Shown piece after piece: positions 7,607 through 14,727 of a stretch of 21,142 bases of DNA. Made by a program: the position numbers and the translations under genes. The notes below the pieces were generated by a model. The model was not told the DNA's origin. It ran no database searches and was given only the letters and a program-made list of their open reading frames with translations. This stretch comes from an uncultured Christensenella sp. GTDB taxonomy: Bacteria; Bacillota; Clostridia; Christensenellales; Borkfalkiaceae. The stretch covers positions 1-21,142 of the forward strand of contig CAJMEI010000003.1 in assembly GCA_905212395.1 (NCBI GenBank), in the 5' to 3' direction. The first letter of the stretch is position 1. Every line of letters starts with the position of its first letter.

Positions 7607-9115
7607 TTACTCTCCGGCGTGTTTTATTCCGAGTATTTGCAACTCTTTATCGGTAAGTCCTACGCCTCTTAACATAAGCCTATTACCTTTTAAAGCTTCT
7701 ATCGAATTTATTCCCATTCCGCCCATAAGTTCTTTAATTTCTCTATTCCAAGCGGTTAAAAGATTTACTAAGTTTTGACAACCTACGTCGGGATTTAAAC
7801 GTTTTACGAGTTCGGGAACTTGCGTAGCAATACCCCAGTTACATTTGCCTTTTTGACAGCTTCTGCACAAATGACAACCCATTGCGATTAACGCGGAAGT
7901 TGCGATATATACAGCGTCTGCGCCCAAAGCTATTGCCTTTACGACGTCGCTACTGCTTCTTATAGAACCGCCTACGACCAAAGAAACGTTATCTCTTATT
8001 CCTTCTTCTCTCAATCTCGAATCTACGCACGCGAGCGCAAGTTCGATAGGAATTCCGACGTTATCTCTAATTCTCGTAGGAGCTGCTCCCGTTCCGCCAC
8101 GGAAACCGTCTATTGCGATGATATCCGCTCCGCTTCTTGCAATTCCGCTTGCGATTGCGGCGATATTATGTACGGCGGCAACTTTTACGATAATGGGTTT
8201 TTTGTACTCGGTAGCTTCTTTTAAAGAATAAACTAATTGTCTTAAATCTTCTATCGAATAAATGTCGTGGTGAGGAGCAGGTGAAATTGCGTCCGAGCCG
8301 ACGGGAATCATTCTCGTTTTAGAAACGTCTTCGGAAATTTTTGCCCCCGGTAAGTGTCCGCCTATCCCCGGTTTTGCGCCTTGTCCCATTTTTATTTCGA
8401 TTGCCGCTCCCGTTTCAAGATAATCTTTAAATACCCCGAATCTTCCCGAAGCAACTTGTACAATCGTATTTTTGCCGTATTTATAAAAATCTTTATGAAG
8501 TCCGCCTTCGCCCGTGTTATAGTAAGTTCCGAGCATTTCGGAAGCCCTTGCCAAGCTTTCGTGAGCGTTTTTGGAAATAGAACCGTAGCTCATTGCCGAA
8601 AACATAATAGGAAGCGATAAATTAAGCATAGGCGGTAAAACGTTTTTAATATTGCCTTTATTATCCCTTACTATTTCAACGTTTCTTTTACCTAAGCTTA
8701 CCTTTGTTTCCATAGGTTCTCTTAACGGGTCTATGGAAGGGTTGGTAACTTGCGAAGCGTTTATTAGAATTTTATCGAAATATACGGGGAATTTTTCGGG
8801 ATTTCCCATACTTGATAACAGAACTCCGCCCGTTTTTGCTTGTTTATAAATTTCTTTTATGTTTTGAGCGTGCCAGTTGTCGTTACGTTTAAAAGTTAAA
8901 TCGCTTTTTACGATTTTTAAAGCCCTAGTTGGACAAAGTGTTACGCATCTATGACAGTTTACGCATTTCGTTTCGTCCGAAATCATAAAGCTTCCCTTTT
9001 CGGTTTTAACTAACGAATGAACTTCGTTTGCGCATTGTCGTTCGCATACTCTACAACGAATACATCTTTCGTCGTCCCTTTTTACCTCATAATCGGCGTA
9101 AATATAATCGACCAT
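7607..9115 (-). CDS. gltB: Glutamate synthase FMN/Fe-S subunit, archaeal type
   Basis: The catalytic core of glutamate synthase: ammonia + 2-oxoglutarate + two electrons to glutamate on FMN. At 502 residues it is the compact archaeal-type form. An N-terminal ferredoxin domain carries two [4Fe-4S] motifs (C18/C21/C24/C28 and C51/C54/C57/C61). A TIM-barrel FMN domain follows with GQGAKPGIGGHLPG (about 244-257), SPAPHHDIYSIEDL (278-291) and the FMN-phosphate region GFRGGTGAAP (337-346). The cysteine cluster C414/C417/C420/C425 matches the 3Fe-4S site of GltB proteins. GGAGG in the 3' end of the amidotransferase gene precedes the ATG, two bases after its stop. The N-terminal ferredoxin domain fits electron delivery by the neighbouring polyferredoxin rather than a GltD subunit. 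Confidence 0.96.
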   Translation of the reverse strand: MVDYIYADYEVKRDDERCIRCRVCERQCANEVHSLVKTEKGSFMISDETKCVNCHRCVTLCPTRALKIVKSDLTFKRNDNWHAQNIKEIYKQAKTGGVLLSSMGNPEKFPVYFDKILINASQVTNPSIDPLREPMETKVSLGKRNVEIVRDNKGNIKNVLPPMLNLSLPIMFSAMSYGSISKNAHESLARASEMLGTYYNTGEGGLHKDFYKYGKNTIVQVASGRFGVFKDYLETGAAIEIKMGQGAKPGIGGHLPGAKISEDVSKTRMIPVGSDAISPAPHHDIYSIEDLRQLVYSLKEATEYKKPIIVKVAAVHNIAAIASGIARSGADIIAIDGFRGGTGAAPTRIRDNVGIPIELALACVDSRLREEGIRDNVSLVVGGSIRSSSDVVKAIALGADAVYIATSALIAMGCHLCRSCQKGKCNWGIATQVPELVKRLNPDVGCQNLVNLLTAWNREIKELMGGMGINSIEALKGNRLMLRGVGLTDKELQILGIKHAGE

Positions 9116-9117
9116 AC

Positions 9118-10206
9118 TTATTTGCCCTCCTCAAGTCTTACGATTACGGGTTCTCCACCCTTTGGCGCCCAAATATTATCAACTTCGGGATTCATTTCCC
9201 TAATTGCGCACTCTTCGCTTGCGATATATACCGTATCGCCTTTTTCCCCAACCACCATCGAACGAAGTTTTAGTCTATCGTTCAACGCCATAAGCCCGCC
9301 GTTAAATCCGAGAATTATAGAAAACGGACCGGTAATTAATAGCGATGGAAACGCTTTTCTTAAAAACGTTAGCTTTTCTCTTTCTTCCTGCGATTTATTA
9401 TTTATCGTAGACCAAAACGGTGCGGATATTACGGAAGCCGTTTCTTCTAGCGTTAAACCTTTTTTCCTTATTAAATAATCTATTATATAAGTTATTACTT
9501 CCGTATCGGTTAAAAGGTTACATTTATAACCAAACATCTCTATATATCGTTTATTGGCGTCATATGAAGAAATTTCACCGTTATGTACGATTGAAAAATC
9601 CAACATCGAAAACGGGTGCGCCCCGCCCCACCAACCGGGAGTATTAGTCGGATACCTTCCGTGAGCCGTCCAAGCGTAACCTTCGTATTCGTCTAGCCTG
9701 TAATATTCGCCGACGTCTTCGGGAAATCCCACCGCTTTAAATACCCCCATATTTTTACCGCTTGAAAATACGTACGCGCCGTTTATCGTATTGTTTATAA
9801 ATATAACCGCTCTTGAAACGTATTCTTTTTCGTCTAAGTGGCTATCCCTTAGTTTATTAGGATTAGGAGCTACGAAATATCTCCAAATTAAAGGCTCGTC
9901 TTTAATTTTAGGCGATTTCCTTACGGGAATTTTAGAAAGGTTTACAATTTCAAAATTTTCGTCTAAATATTTTTCACACTCTTCCCTAGACGACATTCCG
10001 TTATAAAATATATGGAACGCGTACAAGTCTTTATATTGCGGATATATACCGTATCCCGCAAAACCGCCTCCTAAACCGTTTGACCTGTCGTGCATGGTAG
10101 TCATAGAATCGACTATGATTTTACCGTTGATGTTTTGTCCCTTTTTATTGATTATGCCTGCTATGGCGCAACCCGACGGGATTCTGATTTCTCCTTCTCT
10201 TTTCAT
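9118..10206 (-). CDS. Glutamate synthase class II glutamine amidotransferase subunit (GltB1/GlxB type)
   Basis: A separate glutaminase domain, 362 residues, that releases ammonia from glutamine for the synthase subunit. Class II signatures are Arg184-Tyr-Pro-Thr-Asn188, His208-Asn-Gly-Glu-Ile212 (oxyanion Asn-Gly) and TDTEV at 233-237. The presumed nucleophile is Cys13 in SGCAIAGI; it is not at the N-terminus, so either a 12-residue propeptide is removed or this is the processed-leader type seen in large GltB proteins. I chose the ATG at 10206 with a purine-rich AAAAAGGAAGG just upstream. An in-frame start at 10251 lies inside the leader terminator hairpin and adds no conserved sequence. It is the first gene of the leftward nitrogen operon. 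Confidence 0.93.
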   Translation of the reverse strand: MKREGEIRIPSGCAIAGIINKKGQNINGKIIVDSMTTMHDRSNGLGGGFAGYGIYPQYKDLYAFHIFYNGMSSREECEKYLDENFEIVNLSKIPVRKSPKIKDEPLIWRYFVAPNPNKLRDSHLDEKEYVSRAVIFINNTINGAYVFSSGKNMGVFKAVGFPEDVGEYYRLDEYEGYAWTAHGRYPTNTPGWWGGAHPFSMLDFSIVHNGEISSYDANKRYIEMFGYKCNLLTDTEVITYIIDYLIRKKGLTLEETASVISAPFWSTINNKSQEEREKLTFLRKAFPSLLITGPFSIILGFNGGLMALNDRLKLRSMVVGEKGDTVYIASEECAIREMNPEVDNIWAPKGGEPVIVRLEEGK

Positions 10207-10226
10207 ACTTCCTTCCTTTTTCACAT

Positions 10227-10281
10227 AAAAAAAGGGACAAAGGTCGTCCACTTTTTCAAGTGAATACGGACACCTTTGCCC
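10227..10281 (-). terminator. Leader terminator (attenuator) of the glutamate synthase operon
   Basis: In the minus-strand transcript GGGCAAAGGT (from 10281) pairs with ACCTTTGTCCC, leaving one bulged U. The stem continues through GTC/GAC and a CACTT-GAAA-AAGTG top, and is followed directly by seven U residues (10233-10227). It lies between the promoter (start near 10293) and the ATG at 10206, so only read-through transcripts express the operon. Only about 11-12 nt of transcript precede the hairpin. A partial alternative pairing (AGGTG with CACTT, 8-nt loop) would disrupt it. Confidence 0.85.
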
Positions 10282-10299
10282 TTAAATATTTTTTTAATC

Positions 10300-10328
10300 A
10301 TTATAGCATTGACGAATTTTACTGTCAA
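10300..10328 (-). promoter_or_regulatory. Promoter of the glutamate synthase operon
   Basis: On the minus strand a perfect TTGACA (10323-10328) and a perfect TATAAT (10300-10305) are spaced by 17 bases. The predicted start is near 10293, giving an 87-nt leader that contains the attenuator. A consensus promoter this strong implies that control is exerted mainly at the leader terminator or by a repressor, not by weak initiation. Confidence 0.88.
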
Positions 10329-10527
10329 ACGTTTTTACAAAATTTATAAAATTTTTTTACAATGCTCTTGTAGTTTTTCTAATAGCTCTTAACGCGTCTA
10401 TATTATGTAATCTAATAAATAATATATGATAAATAAACCTTAAATAAGCCAAAACTCTTTGCATTTTTTGGCAACGAAAAATTTTTAAAAAATTTAAAAT
10501 TTTTTTTATTTTTTTGCAAAAAAATCG

Positions 10528-10556
10528 TTGACAAGCAAAAAAAAGGGTGCTATACT
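10528..10556 (+). promoter_or_regulatory. Promoter of the glnN-amt operon
   Basis: TTGACA (10528-10533) and TATACT (10551-10556) with 17 bases between them. The predicted start is near 10562-10564, leaving a leader of about 90 nt before the glnN ATG. A/T tracts immediately upstream could serve as an UP element. Confidence 0.88.
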
Positions 10557-10578
10557 CTCAGCATAAAAATTGAATTTG

Positions 10579-10626
10579 GCAATGACGTCAAGGAATTTAG
10601 GTTCTTTGACGTTATTGCTTTTTTTT
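10579..10626 (+). terminator. Leader terminator (attenuator) of glnN
   Basis: A 17-bp uninterrupted stem (10579-10595 with 10602-10618, two G-U pairs) with a six-base loop TTTAGG, followed by eight T residues (10619-10626). It sits between the promoter and the glnN start at 10654 and ends 15 bases before the AGGAGG site. Only about 16 nt of transcript precede it. ATTG (10569-10572) could pair with CAAT (10580-10583) in a weak competing hairpin. Strong attenuator candidate. Confidence 0.9.
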
Positions 10627-10641
10627 ATGATTTTTTTCGAT

Positions 10642-10647
10642 AGGAGG
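10642..10647 (+). promoter_or_regulatory. Ribosome binding site that fixes the glnN start
   Basis: A perfect AGGAGG six bases upstream of the ATG at 10654. It decides against the longer in-frame reading from TTG at 10570, which would translate through the leader terminator. Confidence 0.9.
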
Positions 10648-10653
10648 CAAAAC

Positions 10654-12741
10654 ATGGAAAGTATGGCAAAAACGTTTGGAAGTAAAGTTTTTAACGAACA
10701 CGTTATGAAAGAAAGGCTTCCGAAAGAAACTTATAAGGAACTCCGCAAAGCGTTAGACGAAGGTAAAAGATTAGATTTAGAAACTGCTAACGTTATTGCT
10801 AACGCTATGAAAGACTGGGCGGTAGAAAACGGAGCTACGCATTTTACTCATTGGTTCCAACCTATGACGGGCGTTACCGCTGAAAAACACGACAGTTTTA
10901 TTTCTCCCGAAAAAGACGGTTCGGTAATAATGGAATTTTCGGGCAAGGAATTGGTTAGGGGCGAACCCGACGCGTCTTCTTTCCCGTCGGGCGGATTAAG
11001 AGCGACGTTCGAAGCAAGGGGCTACACCGCTTGGGACCCGACTTCTTTCGCGTTTATTAAAGACGGAATTTTGTGTATTCCGACAGCCTTTTGTTCTTAC
11101 GGCGGTGAAGCGTTGGATAAAAAAACTCCGCTACTTCGTTCTATGGAAGCAATAAACAAACAAGCTTTGAGAATTATAAGATTATTCGGTAACACGACAG
11201 CTAAATCGGTAAAAACGACGGTAGGTCCCGAACAAGAATATTTCCTAATTCCTAAAGAAATGTACGATAAGAGAAAAGATTTAATTTTCACGGGAAGAAC
11301 GTTACTTGGCGCTCGTTCGCCGAAAGGCCAAGAAATGGAAGACCACTATTTCGGAGCGATTAAACCGAGAGTTCAAGAGTTTATGAAAGAATTAAACGAA
11401 AAACTTTGGGAACTAGGAATACTTGCTAAAACCGAACATAACGAAGTTGCTCCCGCGCAACACGAATTAGCTCCTATTTTTACGACTACGAATATTGCTA
11501 CCGACCATAACCAACTTACTATGGAAATTATGCAAAAAGTAGCTAAAAAACACGGAATGGTTTGTCTGTTACACGAAAAACCGTTCGCAGGAGTAAACGG
11601 AAGCGGTAAACATAACAACTGGTCTATTTCTACCGATACGGGAATTAACTTGTTAGAACCAGGCGAAACGCCTTACGATAACGCGCAATTTTTACTTTTC
11701 TTAACGGCGGTTATTAAAGCGGTTGACGAATATCAAGATTTGCTACGTATTTCCGCATCTTGCGCAGGTAACGACCACAGATTAGGCGCAAACGAAGCTC
11801 CCCCCGCGGTAGTTTCTATGTTCCTTGGCGAAGAGTTAACTGAAATTTTACAAGCTATCGAAAACGACGCCGATTATAGTCAAAAAGAAAAAGTTCAAAT
11901 GAAAATAGGCGTTCACGTAATACCTAAATTCCCCAAAGACTCTACGGATAGAAACAGAACTTCTCCGTTTGCGTTTACGGGAAATAAATTCGAATTCCGT
12001 ATGCTTGGTTCTTCTATGTCGGTTGCGGAAGCAAACATAACCTTAAATACAGCAGTTGCAAAAGAATTAAAAGAATTTGCCGACGAATTAGAAGGTAAAG
12101 AAAACTTTACGGAAGCTTTACACGAGCTTATTAAGAAAACGATTATAGAACATAAGAGAATAATATTTAACGGAAACGGTTACGACGACGAGTGGATTAA
12201 AGAAGCCGAAAAACGCGGATTATTAAATTTAAAATCTACCCCCGAATGTTTACCATATATGTTAAAAGACAAAAACGTAGCTTTGTTTAGAGATTTCGGA
12301 GTATTTACCGAAACCGAATTTAAAGCAAGATACGATATCATGCTTGAAAACTATATCAAAACTTTAAAAATAGAAGCTTTAACTATGATTGATATGGTAG
12401 ACAAAGACGTATTACCCGCTATAAGTAAATTTACGAAAGAATTAGCAAAAACGATTTCGCTTAAAAAACAAATTGAGGGCGTAGACTACACCTACGAAGT
12501 TGAAAGATTAAAAACCGTATCTTCTTTGGAAGTCGAAATATTCAAAAAGGTTGACGAATTATCGGGAATAATTGCAACCGAATGTATAGATTGCCACCAA
12601 AAAGAAGCCGAATTCTATCACGATACGGTATTTAACAAAATGCAGGAATTAAGAGCGGTAGTAGACAGATGCGAAACTCTTACCCCGTCCGAAGAATGGC
12701 CATACCCGTCTTACGGAGATATGCTTTTTGGCGTAAGATAA
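10654..12741 (+). CDS. glnN: Type III glutamine synthetase (GlnN)
   Basis: GSIII makes glutamine from glutamate, ammonia and ATP as a large dodecamer and is common in Bacteroidetes, cyanobacteria and clostridia. With the start at 10654 it has 695 residues, normal for the family. Recognisable segments are the N-terminal FGSKVFNEHVMKERLP, HWFQPMTG, the metal-binding GPEQEYFL, EHNEVAPAQHELAP, the GSGKHNNWS nucleotide region, and DRNRTSPFAFTGNKFEFR near the flap and ADP site. The C-terminal third is helical. All catalytic segments look intact, unlike the type I enzyme in the divergent operon. It is the first gene after an attenuated leader and lies 19 bases before the ammonium channel gene, so uptake and fixation of ammonia are expressed together. 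Confidence 0.97.
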   Translation: MESMAKTFGSKVFNEHVMKERLPKETYKELRKALDEGKRLDLETANVIANAMKDWAVENGATHFTHWFQPMTGVTAEKHDSFISPEKDGSVIMEFSGKELVRGEPDASSFPSGGLRATFEARGYTAWDPTSFAFIKDGILCIPTAFCSYGGEALDKKTPLLRSMEAINKQALRIIRLFGNTTAKSVKTTVGPEQEYFLIPKEMYDKRKDLIFTGRTLLGARSPKGQEMEDHYFGAIKPRVQEFMKELNEKLWELGILAKTEHNEVAPAQHELAPIFTTTNIATDHNQLTMEIMQKVAKKHGMVCLLHEKPFAGVNGSGKHNNWSISTDTGINLLEPGETPYDNAQFLLFLTAVIKAVDEYQDLLRISASCAGNDHRLGANEAPPAVVSMFLGEELTEILQAIENDADYSQKEKVQMKIGVHVIPKFPKDSTDRNRTSPFAFTGNKFEFRMLGSSMSVAEANITLNTAVAKELKEFADELEGKENFTEALHELIKKTIIEHKRIIFNGNGYDDEWIKEAEKRGLLNLKSTPECLPYMLKDKNVALFRDFGVFTETEFKARYDIMLENYIKTLKIEALTMIDMVDKDVLPAISKFTKELAKTISLKKQIEGVDYTYEVERLKTVSSLEVEIFKKVDELSGIIATECIDCHQKEAEFYHDTVFNKMQELRAVVDRCETLTPSEEWPYPSYGDMLFGVR

Positions 12742-12760
12742 TTTAAAGGAGGAATATATT

Positions 12761-14491
12761 ATGGAAGTATTTGCTGTGTGGCTCCTTGTAGGAGCTATGA
12801 TAGTATTCTTTATGCAGTGCGGTTTCGCAATGGTCGAAACGGGATTTACGAGAGCGAAAAACGCAGGCAACATTATAATGAAAAACCTTATGGATTTTTG
12901 TATAGGAACAGTAGTTTATATGTTGCTCGGCGCAGGGCTCTTGCTTGGAGAAGATACCCTTGCCGGTTTAGTAGGTCTTCCTAATTTCGATTACATTGCA
13001 AACTTTTCTACTTATAACTGGTCTAGTTTCGTATTCAACCTAGTATTTTGCGCAACGGCGGCTACTATCGTTTCGGGCGCAATGGCTGAAAGAACTAAAT
13101 TTTTCTCCTATTGTATTTATTCGGCAATTATAAGCTTAGTTGTTTACCCCATAGAAGCTCATTGGGTTTGGGGTGGCGGTTGGCTTTCTAAAATAGCATT
13201 TATCGATTATGCCGGTAGCGCGGCTATACATAGCGTCGGCGGAATTTGCGCTTTAATCGGAGCTATTATGGTTGGTCCTAGACTTGGCAAATACACGAGA
13301 GATAAAAACGGAAAAGTCGTTAAAGTAAACGCTATTCCCGCTCACTCTATCACGCTTGGCGCGTTAGGTTGCTTTATCCTTTGGTTCTGCTGGTACGGAT
13401 TTAACGGCGCGGCTGCAACTAGCGTAGCGCAACTAGCTCAAATTTTTGCAACGACTACTATTGCTCCCGCAATCGCAACCGTAACTTGTATGATATTTAC
13501 TTGGATTAAAAACAAAAAACCCGACGTATCTATGTGCTTAAACGCTTCCTTAGCAGGACTTGTAGCAGTTACCGCAGGTTGCCACGCAGTTGACGCAATC
13601 GGCGCGACGATTATAGGTATCGTTTCAGGTATTTTAATCGTTATTGCAATAGAATTTATTGATATGAAACTTCACATAGACGACCCCGTAGGAGCAATCG
13701 GCGTTCACTTTGTAAACGGCGTTTGGGGAACTATCGCGGCAGGATTATTCGCAACGAACACTTCTAGCTTAGGAGTTGACGGTCCTATCTACGCTTTAAT
13801 TCACAAAACGAGCTTTAAAGCAGGTTTAAAAGTTTTAGGAGTTCAATTTTTAGGTATTATTTGTATTCTTGCTTGGACCGCAATTACCATTACCTTTACT
13901 TTCTGGGTAATTAAGAAAACGATTGGTTTAAGGGTTTCCGTAGAAGAAGAAACGTTAGGATTAGATAAAACCGAACACGGTTTACCTTCTTCTTACGCAG
14001 ACTTCCCGATTTTGGTTCACGATTACGACGCTGTTCCCAGCGAACTTGCAACCGAAACTAACCCCGTAGCCGAAACAACTACCGAAAGCGTTGTTGCTAC
14101 CCCCGTTAGAAAAGAAAAGGTTGAAACTAACGAACCTAAATTCACAAAAATACAAATTGTTTGCCGTGAAAGAATGTTAGAAGCGCTTAAAAACGCTATG
14201 ATTGGTATTGGTATTACGGGAATGACCGTTACTCACGTTATGGGGTGTGGAACTCAAAAAGGTAAACCCGAATATTATAGAGGCGTTGAAATAGAGCCGA
14301 GCTTGTTACCGAAAGTACAAGTTGAAATGGTCGTAAGTAAAGTACCCGTACAAACGGTAATTGAAACTGCTAAAAAGGTATTATACACAGGACATATCGG
14401 CGACGGCAAGATATTCGTATCCGACGTAGAAAACGTCGTTAAAGTCAGAACCGGAGAAGAAGGTTACGATGCCCTTCAAGACGTTGAATAA
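12761..14491 (+). CDS. amt: Ammonium channel fused to a C-terminal PII signal domain
   Basis: A 576-residue fusion. Residues 1 to about 400 form an Amt/Rh channel of about 11 membrane helices starting at the N-terminus: CATAATIVSGAMAERTKF, the external site HWVWGGGWL, IDYAGSAAIHSVGG and GVHFVNGVWGT carry the structural Asp and the twin-His pore. A Ser/Thr/Glu-rich linker (about 415-460) leads to a complete PII domain from about 462, with T-loop tip EYYRG (Tyr506 at the uridylylation position), the B-loop YTGHIGDGKIF and the C-loop VRTGEEG. The canonical T-loop GxGRQKG reads GCGTQKG here. The fused sensor should gate the pore according to ATP/ADP and 2-oxoglutarate, replacing a separate GlnK. 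AAAGGAGG precedes the ATG, and a terminator follows 43 bases after the stop. Confidence 0.95.
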   Translation: MEVFAVWLLVGAMIVFFMQCGFAMVETGFTRAKNAGNIIMKNLMDFCIGTVVYMLLGAGLLLGEDTLAGLVGLPNFDYIANFSTYNWSSFVFNLVFCATAATIVSGAMAERTKFFSYCIYSAIISLVVYPIEAHWVWGGGWLSKIAFIDYAGSAAIHSVGGICALIGAIMVGPRLGKYTRDKNGKVVKVNAIPAHSITLGALGCFILWFCWYGFNGAAATSVAQLAQIFATTTIAPAIATVTCMIFTWIKNKKPDVSMCLNASLAGLVAVTAGCHAVDAIGATIIGIVSGILIVIAIEFIDMKLHIDDPVGAIGVHFVNGVWGTIAAGLFATNTSSLGVDGPIYALIHKTSFKAGLKVLGVQFLGIICILAWTAITITFTFWVIKKTIGLRVSVEEETLGLDKTEHGLPSSYADFPILVHDYDAVPSELATETNPVAETTTESVVATPVRKEKVETNEPKFTKIQIVCRERMLEALKNAMIGIGITGMTVTHVMGCGTQKGKPEYYRGVEIEPSLLPKVQVEMVVSKVPVQTVIETAKKVLYTGHIGDGKIFVSDVENVVKVRTGEEGYDALQDVE

Positions 14492-14533
14492 CTCCTATTG
14501 TTCACGTTTTGCGTAAACTATTCTTTGGCAATA

Positions 14534-14568
14534 CAGAGCTTGATTTTTTAATCAAGCTCTGATTTTTT
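14534..14568 (+). terminator. Terminator of the glnN-amt operon
   Basis: A perfect 12-bp stem (CAGAGCTTGATT at 14534-14545 pairing with 14550-14561) with a TTTT loop, followed by ATTTTTT. It lies 43 bases after the amt stop. Confidence 0.93.
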
Positions 14569-14647
14569 ATAAAGATTATTAAATAATTATGTAAAAATCA
14601 AAGTAATTTTAATTTTATGTAACCAAAAATATTTTTTTCTTTTTGGT

Positions 14648-14684
14648 AAAAAAATTATCCCCTAGCTGTTTATAGCTCTAGGGG
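14648..14684 (-). terminator. Terminator of the PuuD-like gene
   Basis: On the minus strand CCCCTAG (from 14684) pairs with CTAGGGG ending at 14659, with a partly paired top, followed by ATAA and seven T residues (14654-14648). It lies 44 bases after the stop at 14728 and faces the glnN-amt terminator. Confidence 0.8.
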
Positions 14685-14727
14685 AGTTTACTTTTAAAAA
14701 GTTTTAAATAACGTTTGAATAATTAAA

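Larger units (their letters stand above)
10207..10653. promoter_or_regulatory. Divergent control region between the two nitrogen operons
   Basis: A 447-base gap without a convincing gene. It contains one promoter plus leader terminator for each direction, annotated separately. The centre holds a pair of GCTCTT repeats 21 bases apart (10364-10369 and 10385-10390), a 7-bp hairpin (GCCAAAA/TTTTGGC, 10448-10472) and a run of A- and T-tracts (about 10473-10527) directly upstream of the rightward -35 box that could act as an UP element or curved DNA. A 35-codon open frame on the minus strand (10464-10357) has no ribosome binding site. I see no riboswitch-like architecture. Confidence 0.8.

Noticed and set aside
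9017..9478. A 153-codon plus-strand frame antisense to the glutamate synthase genes
   Set aside because: It overlaps two strongly conserved genes on the other strand, lacks a ribosome binding site and shows no recognisable domain.
10570..10653. A longer glnN reading from TTG at 10570 (28 extra residues)
   Set aside because: It would translate through the leader terminator stem, has no family similarity, and a perfect AGGAGG precedes the ATG at 10654.
10290..10653. Canonical two-hairpin ANTAR target or a glutamine riboswitch in the leaders
   Set aside because: The leaders downstream of the predicted start sites are too short, and I could not find paired hexaloops with A1 and G4 or any recognised glutamine-binding fold. 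The terminators themselves are kept.
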